Positions 1 to 8,395 of a DNA stretch of 64,000 bases are shown here, piece by piece. The translations under genes were made by a program, and so were the position numbers. The notes under the pieces are model-generated. The model made no database searches. It was not told the DNA's origin and saw only the letters and a program-made list of their open reading frames with translations. The number at the start of each line of letters is the position of its first letter. Within the stretch, counting starts at the first letter, position 1. The DNA lies in contig NZ_CP103300.1 of NCBI RefSeq assembly GCF_025562755.1, positions 6,140,501 through 6,204,500 on the forward strand, written 5' to 3'. The stretch is from Endozoicomonas euniceicola. GTDB lineage: Bacteria > Pseudomonadota > Gammaproteobacteria > Pseudomonadales > Endozoicomonadaceae.

Positions 1-35
1 ACTCTCTAGTGGACTCTTTAGTGGAGGAGCACACC

Positions 36-596
36 ATGCAAGAATACGAAGAGCTGATGGGCGAACTGATCGAGCTGGGCATTACTGCGAACCCGGTCAC
101 ACCTTTTGCCTGCTGCATTATTGACCCATGTGGTCAGATTCTGGTGACAGCAGCCAACGCCATGCACATCAGTCCCCTCTTCAGCGCTGAAGGACTGGCA
201 CTGCATATGCTGGCGGGTAACTATCACTGCAAGCCTGAACAGAAGCTTACCCTGGTCACCAACGCTGAGCCTGACTCCGGTGCCATGACCGCTATTGTCT
301 GGGCCAGATGCAACGGCATTACTATTTCCCGCATTATCTTTGGTGCTTCCAGGGCAGGACTGAAACAGATCTGGGAATGCGATTTCAGTCTTTCTGCAGA
401 GCAGATGCTTGAGACCGTTGCTCAGGAACACAGGCCTGAACTGACCGGACAAGTGATTGAGGAGGATTGCCTGGAGTCGTTCCGTGAAGGTAAGGAACTG
501 AAAGAGGAAGGTGACACCCCGGTAATGTCTCTGGATCTGGATGACTACTGGATGGCTGGCGACTGGCTGCTGGATCTGGATGATCCAGAGCTATGA
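36..596 (+). CDS. Deaminase-fold protein lacking zinc ligands (probable pseudoenzyme)
   Basis: Encodes 186 aa from ATG 36, preceded by GGAGG at 23-27; an in-frame GTG at 9 has no such site. The core lines up with the nucleoside/guanine deaminase (CDA) fold: a strand ending in Cys-Gly-Gln, a helix beginning Ser50-Ala51-Glu52 where the family has His-Ala-Glu, then Glu78-Pro79 followed by Asp80 and Ala83 where the family has the two Cys of PCxxC, and the family-typical IVWAR and IIFGAS segments. The proton-shuttle Glu52 survives but all three zinc ligands (His, Cys, Cys) are replaced, so ordinary zinc-dependent deamination is unlikely. The C-terminal 70 residues are acidic and rich in Asp/Leu. 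It may be a regulatory or binding pseudoenzyme. Alternative: a divergent family sharing the fold by chance. Confidence 0.7.
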   Translation: MQEYEELMGELIELGITANPVTPFACCIIDPCGQILVTAANAMHISPLFSAEGLALHMLAGNYHCKPEQKLTLVTNAEPDSGAMTAIVWARCNGITISRIIFGASRAGLKQIWECDFSLSAEQMLETVAQEHRPELTGQVIEEDCLESFREGKELKEEGDTPVMSLDLDDYWMAGDWLLDLDDPEL

Positions 597-640
597 TTTT
601 ACCCCGGACTTTTTACCCATGATTTTTTATCCATAAGAAA

Positions 641-668
641 AAGCCGGAACAGTATCCGGCTTTTCTAT
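641..668. terminator. Hairpin terminator between convergent genes
   Basis: An 8-bp perfect stem (641-648 with 655-662) is flanked by A-rich sequence on the left and T-rich sequence on the right, so it can end transcription from both the deaminase-like gene and ppiD. Confidence 0.75.
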
Positions 669-687
669 CTAATCAGAACGACATCTG

Positions 688-2595
688 TCACTTATCTTCA
701 TCATAGAGTTTAATTTTGGCGTCATCCTTAAGACTGCGCACATACTGGTTAAACAGAACCCGGCCATTACCAGCGGCAATATAGTGTGCCATCATACGAG
801 CCTGCGCTTCATCGTCAATGCTGGCTTCACCTTCATGCACCTGACTCAGGGCAATGACAGCAATATCACCATCTGGCAGCTCGGTACGATCAAAGGCCTG
901 CTTACCTTCAGCCGGATGAGGCATTTTGAAAGCAGTGGTCAGCAGCTGACGGGCAACGCCCGGCTGGTTACGGGTGGCATCGTCAGACTCAGACCATTCC
1001 AGTCCGGCATCTTCTGCGACCTTCTTGCTGTCAACGCCTTCGTGCAGCTGAGCGATCAGCTGCTCTGCCTGCCCCTGCAGCTGTTCACGAGCCTTTTCAG
1101 CCTTCAGGGACTGAACGATGCTGTCATGCACCTGTTCCAGTGGTTTCTGTTGAGGCTGTCTGTGCTCTTTTACGCGCAGAACCAGAACTTCTTCCGGGTT
1201 AATTTCAATCAGCTCACTGTTTGCCCCCAGTTCCAGCACTTCCTCGTTAAAGGCTTCAGCAATAACACGGGAGTTGGAGGTGATGGCATCAGCGCCACCC
1301 TGACGACCGAATGGCTCAGAGACTTTGATATCCAGACCCAACTGTTCAGCAGGCTGAGTCAGGTCAGAAGCTTCAAAACTGATATCGGCCAGCAGGCGGC
1401 TCTGATCCAGAAACAGAACGTTGACTTCCTGATTCTGCAGGTCGCTCAACAGTTGTGCTTTCACTTCGTCAAAGGTTGGCAGGGTCGCTTTTTCACGGGC
1501 AGTGACCTTCAGGATCTGCAAGCCAAACTCGGTTTCAACCGGACCGGACACTTCATCGATCTCCAGACCCGCAATGGCATCATCAAAGGTATCACCAAAG
1601 AAACCAGCTTCAACCATACCCATATCACCGCCATTCTCTGCTGTGATGGGGTCATCAGAGTAGCGCTTTGCCAGTTCCGCAAACGATTCACCTGCAGCCA
1701 GCTTGCCTTCAACCTCAGCCGCACGTTCTTTAGCCGCAGCCAGGTCGCGTTTGTCACCGGTTTCGATCAGGATGGTGGACACCTGCTGCTTGTCACGGCT
1801 GGTTTCTTTCAACTGATCGGTGTAATGATGATATTCGTCCCGCAGCTCCTGGTCGCTGATTTCTATATCACCCTTCAGGTCTGCTTTTTTCATCTCGACG
1901 TACTGAATCACAACCTGCTCTTCAGTCATAAAGCGGTCAGAGTGGGATTCGTAGTAGGTGGCAATTTCGTCTTCAGAAGGCTGGATGCTGTCACGAACCT
2001 TGTCGGCTTTGAGAGTCAGCCAGGCGATATCACGAGTCTGACGTTCCAGACTGTTAAGCTTCCGGATTTCAGCCGCTGTCACAAACTCACTGCCGGCAAT
2101 ACCGGATTGCATCTGGTTCATGAGAATGTCTTCACGCAGCACTGAACGAAACTGCAAAGGCGTCATTCCAACACTGCGAAGCACCATCTGGAATCGTTCC
2201 TGATTAAACTGACCGTCCTGTTGGAATTCGGGAATAGAAATAATCAGCTGATCCAGGCTGGCGTCACTGACGTCCATTTTTCCAGACTGGGCAGCTTGCA
2301 AAAGCAGGGAGCGCTCAATCAGGCTGTTCAGAACGTTCTCCTGCAACAGCTTGTCGTCAATCAGGGACGGATCAAAACGCTCCCCCATCTGCTGAATCAT
2401 GGCGCGACGCTGCTGGTCGATCGACTGATTCAACTGAAAGCGACTGATTTCCTCGCCATTGACTTTGGCGACATCACTGTTATTAGGATTAGGTGCAAGT
2501 GACTCTAGGCCGGTTATGGCCATCATAAAAGCGATCACGCCGACAACCACAAAGGTTACCCAGCTTTTCGACTTTTCCCTCATTGTTTGGAGCAT
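688..2595 (-). CDS. ppiD: Periplasmic folding chaperone PpiD (SurA/parvulin family)
   Basis: The product of about 635 aa is a membrane-anchored periplasmic chaperone that helps outer-membrane and exported proteins fold. One N-terminal transmembrane helix (about residues 10-30) precedes a SurA-like N-terminal chaperone region, a parvulin (PpiC-type) domain around residues 260-370 with the FAELAKRYSDDP and GGDMG motifs, and a C-terminal chaperone lobe. I chose the ATG at 2595 (MLQTMREKS), which has GAGG a few bases upstream and matches relatives; an upstream in-frame ATG at 2613 lacks support. It lies downstream of hupB and lon, the usual gammaproteobacterial order. As in other PpiD proteins, isomerase activity of the parvulin domain may be weak or absent. 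Confidence 0.92.
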   Translation of the reverse strand: MLQTMREKSKSWVTFVVVGVIAFMMAITGLESLAPNPNNSDVAKVNGEEISRFQLNQSIDQQRRAMIQQMGERFDPSLIDDKLLQENVLNSLIERSLLLQAAQSGKMDVSDASLDQLIISIPEFQQDGQFNQERFQMVLRSVGMTPLQFRSVLREDILMNQMQSGIAGSEFVTAAEIRKLNSLERQTRDIAWLTLKADKVRDSIQPSEDEIATYYESHSDRFMTEEQVVIQYVEMKKADLKGDIEISDQELRDEYHHYTDQLKETSRDKQQVSTILIETGDKRDLAAAKERAAEVEGKLAAGESFAELAKRYSDDPITAENGGDMGMVEAGFFGDTFDDAIAGLEIDEVSGPVETEFGLQILKVTAREKATLPTFDEVKAQLLSDLQNQEVNVLFLDQSRLLADISFEASDLTQPAEQLGLDIKVSEPFGRQGGADAITSNSRVIAEAFNEEVLELGANSELIEINPEEVLVLRVKEHRQPQQKPLEQVHDSIVQSLKAEKAREQLQGQAEQLIAQLHEGVDSKKVAEDAGLEWSESDDATRNQPGVARQLLTTAFKMPHPAEGKQAFDRTELPDGDIAVIALSQVHEGEASIDDEAQARMMAHYIAAGNGRVLFNQYVRSLKDDAKIKLYDEDK

Positions 2596-2716
2596 ATCAA
2601 CCTCATGTTCCAAGCTCGTTAGGGCTAATGTCTGAGGCTACTGCTTAGTGCGGCCAGACGCCCAAGTTTACTGTTCGCCCCGAACAGGCACAGGTAAACC
2701 ACTGGCCTTCGAGTTA

Positions 2717-2748
2717 AAAAAAAAGCGCATCGACTGATGCGCCTTTTT
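2717..2748 (-). terminator. Rho-independent terminator of hupB
   Basis: A 7-bp stem (2725-2731 with 2736-2742) with a 4-base loop is followed, on the minus strand, by a run of nine T residues. It separates hupB from ppiD. Confidence 0.8.
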
Positions 2749-2853
2749 GGATGTAACAGAGATTATATTCAAAGACTGAGTCATTGCAATCTCTGTCAGC
2801 ATCCGGTGTTTAGGTTCTGCGAAGCCCGTTCCCGGACTTCTACCCAGCGCGAA

Positions 2854-3129
2854 TTAAACGTTAACCGCGTCCTTGAGAGCCTTACCAGCCTTGAAGCTAG
2901 GGATCTTGGCGGCAGCGATTTCGATAGGCTCGCCAGTCTGAGGGTTACGACCAGTACGGGCCGCACGATCCTTAACTGCGAAAGTACCAAAACCAACCAG
3001 AACAACCTGCTCACCGTTTTTCAGAGCATCGGTAACCGTGTTGATCATAGCGTCCAGCGCACGTCCAGCCTGCGCCTTTGGAATGTCTGCAGATGCCGCG
3101 ATGGAATCAATCAGCTCGGACTTGTTCAC
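2854..3129 (-). CDS. hupB: DNA-binding protein HU-beta
   Basis: A 91-aa histone-like nucleoid protein that bends DNA non-specifically as a dimer. The whole HU fold is present: helical dimerisation part, the GFGTF motif, and the DNA-intercalating arm with RTGRNPQTG. The start is a GTG at 3127-3129 (V-N-K-S-E-L-I, where relatives have M-N-K), with AAGGGGAA immediately upstream; a longer frame reaching 3255 is not homologous to HU before this point. Its position just after lon is conserved in gammaproteobacteria. The 570-bp gap to lon probably contains its own promoter(s). A second HU-like gene lies at 47115-47387. Confidence 0.95.
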   Translation of the reverse strand: MNKSELIDSIAASADIPKAQAGRALDAMINTVTDALKNGEQVVLVGFGTFAVKDRAARTGRNPQTGEPIEIAAAKIPSFKAGKALKDAVNV

Positions 3130-3701
3130 TCGAATTCCCCTTCTTTGTAGGATGCTTTTTAGCCGTTTGGCTAGAAGGCAATCAGAAACGTAAATGCCTC
3201 GAATGCCTGACCCAATAAGTGTTTCGCTATGCTGCGTGATTTTTGCTGAAAACACAAGCTACGGGGCCTGACAATACTCAGCGAAAATCGGTTGCAATGC
3301 GATTCACCGTCATTTTTGTCCTGTCTGTCGTGACCTGATAATAAAAATGGACAAGAACGACAGGCAGAACGACCGGAACCCTGTTCCAAACAGATGAGAG
3401 TCCAGTACTGCAGACAATATGACTGCAAAAAACCGACATCCACCTTAATACGATGCAACGGTGCAACGCAATAGACTATGCCTGTTTTCCGGGGCTAAAT
3501 GCCTGAAAATACTAAAAAGTTGTGAAAAAGTTACCCGTAACTGTGACCAAATCGTTACTGTAACCCTTTTACACAGGACATCTCGGTCTGCGGCTTGAGG
3601 TAGCGGCTTTTTATACCAACGCCGCTGTGGCTCTGTCAACAAGCAAACCCGCGTCATTACTGCACGTCAGCACCAAAACAGGGGCTGACGTGCAAAATCA
3701 A
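3130..3701. other. lon-hupB intergenic region
   Basis: No convincing gene. It is AT-rich near hupB and presumably carries the hupB promoter. Two hairpins lie near lon: 3662-3671 with 3684-3693 (10 bp, perfect) and 3602-3607 with 3621-3626. Neither has a good T-run on the minus strand. Confidence 0.5.
3662..3693 (-). terminator. Hairpin 3' of lon
   Basis: A perfect 10-bp stem with a 12-base loop just after the lon stop codon. No T-tract follows on the minus strand, so it may be a weak terminator or an mRNA 3'-end stabiliser. Confidence 0.45.
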
Positions 3702-6119
3702 TCAGTGGGTTTTGATCAACTTGTCAGGTTCTTCGGATTTGATTTCGGCTTTTACCGATCCAGACGGCTCCGGCAAAGCCGTTGGCGTGTATTGCAGCGC
3801 TTCTTCCAGCACCTGGTCGATCCATTGCACAGGAACGATTTCAAGGGCTGCCTTGATGTTGTCAGGAATCTCCTTAAGATCTCTTCGGTTTTCTTCGGGA
3901 ATAACAACTTTCTTGATTCCACCCCGGTGCGCCGCCAGCAGTTTCTCCTTCAAACCACCAATGGCCAGCACCTGTCCACGCAGGGTGATCTCGCCAGTCA
4001 TGGCCACCTCGGCCTTAACCGGAATACCAGTTAACACCGACACCAGAGCAGTACACATACCAATACCGGCACTTGGGCCATCCTTGGGTGTCGCACCTTC
4101 CGGCACGTGAATATGAAGGTCGTTCTTCTGATGGAAGTCCCCATCAATGCCCAACGCTCTGGCACGACTGCGAACGACTGTGAGGGCTGCCTGAATGGAC
4201 TCCTGCATCACATCACCCAAAGAGCCGGTCTTGGTGATCTGCCCTTTGCCTGGCACTGCCATGGATTCAATAGTCAATAGCTCACCACCCACCTGAGTCC
4301 AGGCCAGCCCGGTAACCTGCCCCACCTGATCCTGGTCTTCCGCACGCCCGAAGTTGAACTTGCGCACACCCAGGAAGTATTCAAGCGCTTCCGGCGTCAC
4401 CACATCCTTCCGGTCTTCAACCGACAGGGCAGCATCCTTGACTGCCTTGCGACAAATCTTGGCGATCTCCCGCTCCAGGCCACGCACACCCGCTTCCCGA
4501 CTGTAGTAGCGAATAATGTCGCGCAGTGCATCTTCTTTAAAAGCCAGCTCTTTGTTTTTCAGGCCACTGTTTTTGATCTGCTTGGGTACCAGATAACGAA
4601 TGGCGATATTCACCTTTTCGTCTTCGGTGTAACCCGGTATACGAATCACTTCCATACGATCCAGCAGTGGTGCCGGAATATCCATGGAGTTGGAAGTACA
4701 GACAAACATTACGTCGGACAGGTCGTAATCCACTTCCAGGTAATGATCGTTAAAGGAGTTGTTCTGCTCAGGATCCAGAACTTCCAGCAATGCAGAAGAA
4801 GGGTCACCACGCATATCGGCACCCATCTTGTCGATCTCATCCAGCAGGAACAGCGGGTTGCGCACTTCCGCCTTGGATATCTTCTGGATCAGCTTGCCCG
4901 GCATGGAGCCAATATAGGTACGACGATGACCGCGTATCTCCGCTTCATCCCGAACGCCACCCAGTGCCATACGTACAAATTTGCGATTGGTGGCTCTGGC
5001 GATGGATTCACCGAGAGAGGTTTTACCTACCCCCGGAGGACCTACCAGACACAGAACCGGCCCCTTGATCTTCTTGACGCGTTTCTGGACCGCAAGGTAT
5101 TCCAGAATACGTTCTTTCACTTCCTCAAGACCAAAGTGTTCGTTTTCGAGGATATCCTGAGCGCGCTTCATATCGTGACGAACCTTGCTGCGCTTTTTCC
5201 AGGGCACAGAGATCATCCAGTCGATATAGCCACGTACAACGGTCGCCTCGGCGGACATCGGCGACATCATCTTCAGTTTGTTCAGTTCAGCCAGAGTTTT
5301 TTCTCTGGCCTCTACCGGCATGCCCGCCGATTCTACTTTCTCTTTCAGCTCATCCAGTTCATTAGGCGCTTCGTCCATATCGCCCAACTCTTTCTGAATC
5401 GCCTTCATCTGTTCGTTGAGGTAGTACTCACGCTGGCTGCGTTCCATCTGTTTTTTCACACGGCCACGGATTTTTTTCTCAACCTGCATAAAATCCATTT
5501 CGCCCTGCATGATACCAATCAGGAATTCGAGGCGATCACCCAGGTCTTCGATTTCCAGCACTTTCTGCTTGTCTTCGATCTTCATAGGCATGTGCGCGGC
5601 AATGGTATCCACCAGCTTGGCAGGCTCATCAATACCGGACAGAGAGGTCAGTACCTCATTGGGAACTTTCTTGCTGAGCTGAACATACTGTTCAAACTGG
5701 GACATCAGGGAACGAATCAGAATTTCACCTTCACGTTCGCTGACATAAGGCGTGGTAACCATCTGTATGGAGGCCATCACAAAACCATCCGCTTCATACA
5801 GATCATCAACATGAACACGCCTTTCACCTTCAACCAGTACCTTTACGGTGCCATCCGGCAGTTTCAGTAACTGGAGAATGCTGGCGATGGTACCCACGGA
5901 AAACAGCTCTGATTCAGACGGATCATCGTCCTGAGCATTTTTCTGGGCTAACAGAAGTATTTTCTTGCCCTTCGACATCGCCTCATCGAGAGCCAGAATG
6001 GATTTTTCACGCCCGACAAATAAAGGAATAACCATATGCGGGTAAACAACCACATCCCGCAATGGCAACAACGGCAGATCGAAGGGTTCTGACAAGTGTA
6101 CAGTATCGTTATTATCCAT
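3702..6119 (-). CDS. lon: ATP-dependent protease Lon
   Basis: An 805-aa cytosolic AAA+ serine protease that degrades misfolded and short-lived regulatory proteins. It has the N-terminal substrate-binding LON domain (LPLLPLRDVVVYPHM), a coiled-coil region, an AAA+ module with Walker A GPPGVGKTS near residue 357 and Walker B FLLDEIDKM, and a C-terminal protease domain with catalytic Ser683 (KDGPSAG) and Lys726 (GGLKEK). The start at 6119 is preceded by AAGGGGAG. Length and motifs match Escherichia coli Lon (784 aa), with a slightly longer Glu/Lys-rich tail. It is normally adjacent to clpX; here about 3.3 kb of other genes separates them. Confidence 0.97.
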   Translation of the reverse strand: MDNNDTVHLSEPFDLPLLPLRDVVVYPHMVIPLFVGREKSILALDEAMSKGKKILLLAQKNAQDDDPSESELFSVGTIASILQLLKLPDGTVKVLVEGERRVHVDDLYEADGFVMASIQMVTTPYVSEREGEILIRSLMSQFEQYVQLSKKVPNEVLTSLSGIDEPAKLVDTIAAHMPMKIEDKQKVLEIEDLGDRLEFLIGIMQGEMDFMQVEKKIRGRVKKQMERSQREYYLNEQMKAIQKELGDMDEAPNELDELKEKVESAGMPVEAREKTLAELNKLKMMSPMSAEATVVRGYIDWMISVPWKKRSKVRHDMKRAQDILENEHFGLEEVKERILEYLAVQKRVKKIKGPVLCLVGPPGVGKTSLGESIARATNRKFVRMALGGVRDEAEIRGHRRTYIGSMPGKLIQKISKAEVRNPLFLLDEIDKMGADMRGDPSSALLEVLDPEQNNSFNDHYLEVDYDLSDVMFVCTSNSMDIPAPLLDRMEVIRIPGYTEDEKVNIAIRYLVPKQIKNSGLKNKELAFKEDALRDIIRYYSREAGVRGLEREIAKICRKAVKDAALSVEDRKDVVTPEALEYFLGVRKFNFGRAEDQDQVGQVTGLAWTQVGGELLTIESMAVPGKGQITKTGSLGDVMQESIQAALTVVRSRARALGIDGDFHQKNDLHIHVPEGATPKDGPSAGIGMCTALVSVLTGIPVKAEVAMTGEITLRGQVLAIGGLKEKLLAAHRGGIKKVVIPEENRRDLKEIPDNIKAALEIVPVQWIDQVLEEALQYTPTALPEPSGSVKAEIKSEEPDKLIKTH

Positions 6120-6497
6120 GATTCAGCTCCCCTTATAACGGCTTCACAACTTGGACTGACCTCAGTTGACCAACACCTGGCGGTTGTCTGGTCGGATGAC
6201 AAAGAGTCAGCGGGTACCTGCAGCGATTGAGCCATCATATAAATCGGCAGGTTCTTATCTGCAAAGATGCGGGTTTTCTTATGAAATTACAATAGTCCGC
6301 GCTGTTTAGACCATGGCTTTTTAAAGTGGTTCAGCAAGGTCAACCCTTTCCGGACAGCCGATTTACAAATTTGCTCATTAATTGCTCTATGTCATCAAAA
6401 AGATAACTAGTACTCGTGTCTCAGCACAGCTTTGGGTAAATTCCAATCAGAAATATATAAAGATTTTACTATAGATTTACCAATATAAGGCAGTACT
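6120..6497. other. Divergent lon/dcuC promoter region
   Basis: 378 bp between two divergent genes with no credible ORF. The dcuC-proximal part is AT-rich and includes a TATAGA element that could be a -10 box. I saw no clear sigma-32 site for lon and no clear FNR box for dcuC. Confidence 0.4.
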
Positions 6498-7865
6498 ATG
6501 CTGGAGCTGTTCATAGGATTGATTGTCACAATTGCAGTCGGTTATTTTATTGTTAAGGGTTACAGACCTGCCGGAGTTCTTTTAACGACGGGTGTCTTAC
6601 TTCTTATTATCACAGGCTTACTTGGTCACGACGTTTTACCGTCCAAAATAGCCTCAACAGGCAATTTGTTCACGGATGCGCTTGAGTACGTTAAGTATAT
6701 GCTCCAGTACCGGGGCGGCGGACTGGGTATGCAGATCATGCTGTTATGTGGCTTCGCCTCTTACATGACCCATCTCGGTGCCAACAACGTAGTGGTAAAG
6801 CAGTTTTCCAGGCCGCTTTCCGCCATCAAGTCACCTTATGTCCTTCTGGTAGCAGCGTACATTGTCGCCTGTTTGATGTCTTTAGCTGTAAGCTCGGCAA
6901 CCGGCCTGGGTGTTCTTCTTATGGCAACATTATTTCCCATGATGACTGCAATGGGAATTTCCCGCCCGGCTGCTGTGGCTGTGTGCGCCTCGCCCGCTGC
7001 CATCATTCTGTCCCCAACCTCTGGTGACGTGGTGATTGCTGCTGAAAAGTCAGGCCTGCCATTAGATGTTTTCGCTGTGCAGACCGTACTGCCTGTTTCT
7101 GTATGCGCCATCATCGTTATGGCGGCTGCAGCTTTCTTCTGGAATAAGTATCTCGATAAAAAAGACAACTCCCCAATGGAGCGTGTGGATGTTTCAAGCA
7201 TTGAGGTCAAGGCTCCGGCTTTCTACGCCCTGCTGCCATTCCTGCCAATCATTGGCGTTTTCCTTTTCAACGGCCGCACTATCCCCGGGCTGGAACTGGA
7301 TATTTATACCATCGTTGTACTATCCATCTTTGTAGGAGCCCTGACGGATTTCGTCACCAAAGGCTTCAAAGGCAAAGAAGTCCTGGAAGACCTTGAGTCT
7401 TGTTATCAAGGTATGGCAGAGGCTTTCAAGGGCGTTGTCATGCTTCTGGTTGCCGCCGGTGTATTTGCCCAGGGCCTGATGTCCATTGGTGCGATCGACA
7501 ACCTGCTCCACCTGGCCGAAATCGCTGGTGCCGGCGGCGTTGCCCTTATGTTGATTTTAACCACTTTAACGGTTGCTGCCGCAATCGCCACCGGCTCCGG
7601 TAATGCGCCTTTTTATGCCTTTGTAGAGCTGGCGCCTTCCCTGGCAACAAAGATGGGCCTGAACCCGGCCTTCCTCATTATTCCCATGCTGCAGGCATCA
7701 AACCTTGGTCGTACGGTTTCACCGGTTTCAGGGGTTGTTGTAGCGACATCCGGTATGGGAAAAATCAGTCCGTTTGAGGTTGTAAAGCGTACTTCTGTAC
7801 CCGTTCTGTGCGGATTGATAACCGTTATTATTGGTACATTTGTCCTTGTACCTATGGTGCCTTAA
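6498..7865 (+). CDS. dcuC: Anaerobic C4-dicarboxylate transporter, DcuC family
   Basis: A 455-aa inner-membrane carrier with about 12 hydrophobic segments, expected to move succinate/fumarate/malate. It follows Escherichia coli DcuC closely along its length, including the MLCGFA.YMTH segment, the CLMSLAVSSATGLGVLLMATLF segment and the signature CASPAAIILSPTSGDVV-like stretch around residues 163-179. The ATG at 6498 has AAGG a short distance upstream. It is transcribed alone and ends in a strong terminator. It sits in plus orientation between minus-strand clpX and lon, which are normally neighbours, so it probably arrived by insertion. A fragment of a second DcuC-like gene lies at about 59293-59364. 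Substrate and direction of transport are inferred from the family. Confidence 0.93.
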   Translation: MLELFIGLIVTIAVGYFIVKGYRPAGVLLTTGVLLLIITGLLGHDVLPSKIASTGNLFTDALEYVKYMLQYRGGGLGMQIMLLCGFASYMTHLGANNVVVKQFSRPLSAIKSPYVLLVAAYIVACLMSLAVSSATGLGVLLMATLFPMMTAMGISRPAAVAVCASPAAIILSPTSGDVVIAAEKSGLPLDVFAVQTVLPVSVCAIIVMAAAAFFWNKYLDKKDNSPMERVDVSSIEVKAPAFYALLPFLPIIGVFLFNGRTIPGLELDIYTIVVLSIFVGALTDFVTKGFKGKEVLEDLESCYQGMAEAFKGVVMLLVAAGVFAQGLMSIGAIDNLLHLAEIAGAGGVALMLILTTLTVAAAIATGSGNAPFYAFVELAPSLATKMGLNPAFLIIPMLQASNLGRTVSPVSGVVVATSGMGKISPFEVVKRTSVPVLCGLITVIIGTFVLVPMVP

Positions 7866-7895
7866 GCGCAATCGCAGTAAAGCTGAGTAAAACCA

Positions 7896-7920
7896 GGGTG
7901 CCGGGCAGGCACCCTTTTTT
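7896..7920 (+). terminator. Rho-independent terminator of dcuC
   Basis: A perfect 7-bp GC-rich stem (7896-7902 with 7908-7914), a 5-base loop, then six T residues. Confidence 0.85.
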
Positions 7921-8054
7921 ATGGCTGTTTTAACGAACCTTGCGAAATTCTCCATCCATAGCCTCTCATTGGGAGCGGCGCAACCTTTGAAGGTTTGGAT
8001 GGAGATGGATAGAAAATACTCAAGCGTCACCGTTGCTGGACTAACTACGAGAAA

Positions 8055-8260
8055 CAAATCACCGTTTTCTGGCTTCTACCGCCGATGCGCTGGGACACAG
8101 CGTATGTGTAAAGAGTTCCCCTGTCGTGGTTCGGCAACCCGTACGACAGCGAGAGGCCATGTTATTTGACATAGTGGGTCGCGCGTAATTCCCGATTAGA
8201 AGCCCCCACCAGAATCGGCTTGCCGATTTAGTGGAGGGAGTGTGTCACAGAAAGAGAAGC
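8055..8260 (+). mobile_element. Relic resembling an IS200/IS605 right end with TnpB tail
   Basis: A frame ending with TAA at 8186-8188 contains ALGHSV near its C-terminus, similar to the A-x-GHxV segment near the end of IS605-family TnpB proteins. About 15 bp further on is a two-part hairpin: inner perfect 7-bp stem 8213-8219/8222-8228 and an outer imperfect C-rich/G-rich stem 8203-8209/8231-8238, followed by GTGTGTCAC. Such subterminal hairpins mark IS200/IS605 right ends. No intact transposase remains. Identification rests on short similarity and structure only. Confidence 0.4.
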
Positions 8261-8395
8261 TGCGCCCGGGAACTATCAGGGTTTACCAGAGTCAATGCTT
8301 TTGCCCGCAAGAGTATCGCCATTATCAAAAACCAATTGACTGATTCTGGCTTTTCATTAACCAAAGGAATACATTTGCTTACAAAAGGAGTTTTC

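Noticed and set aside
784..2145. Long open frame antisense to ppiD (453 codons)
   Set aside because: It lies wholly opposite a well-supported gene, has no ribosome binding site and encodes no recognisable protein; similar antisense frames over lon (4743-5870) and glnS (22282-23454) were dropped for the same reason.
6420..6497. FNR site upstream of dcuC
   Set aside because: Expected for an anaerobic carrier, but no TTGAT-N4-ATCAA match is present.
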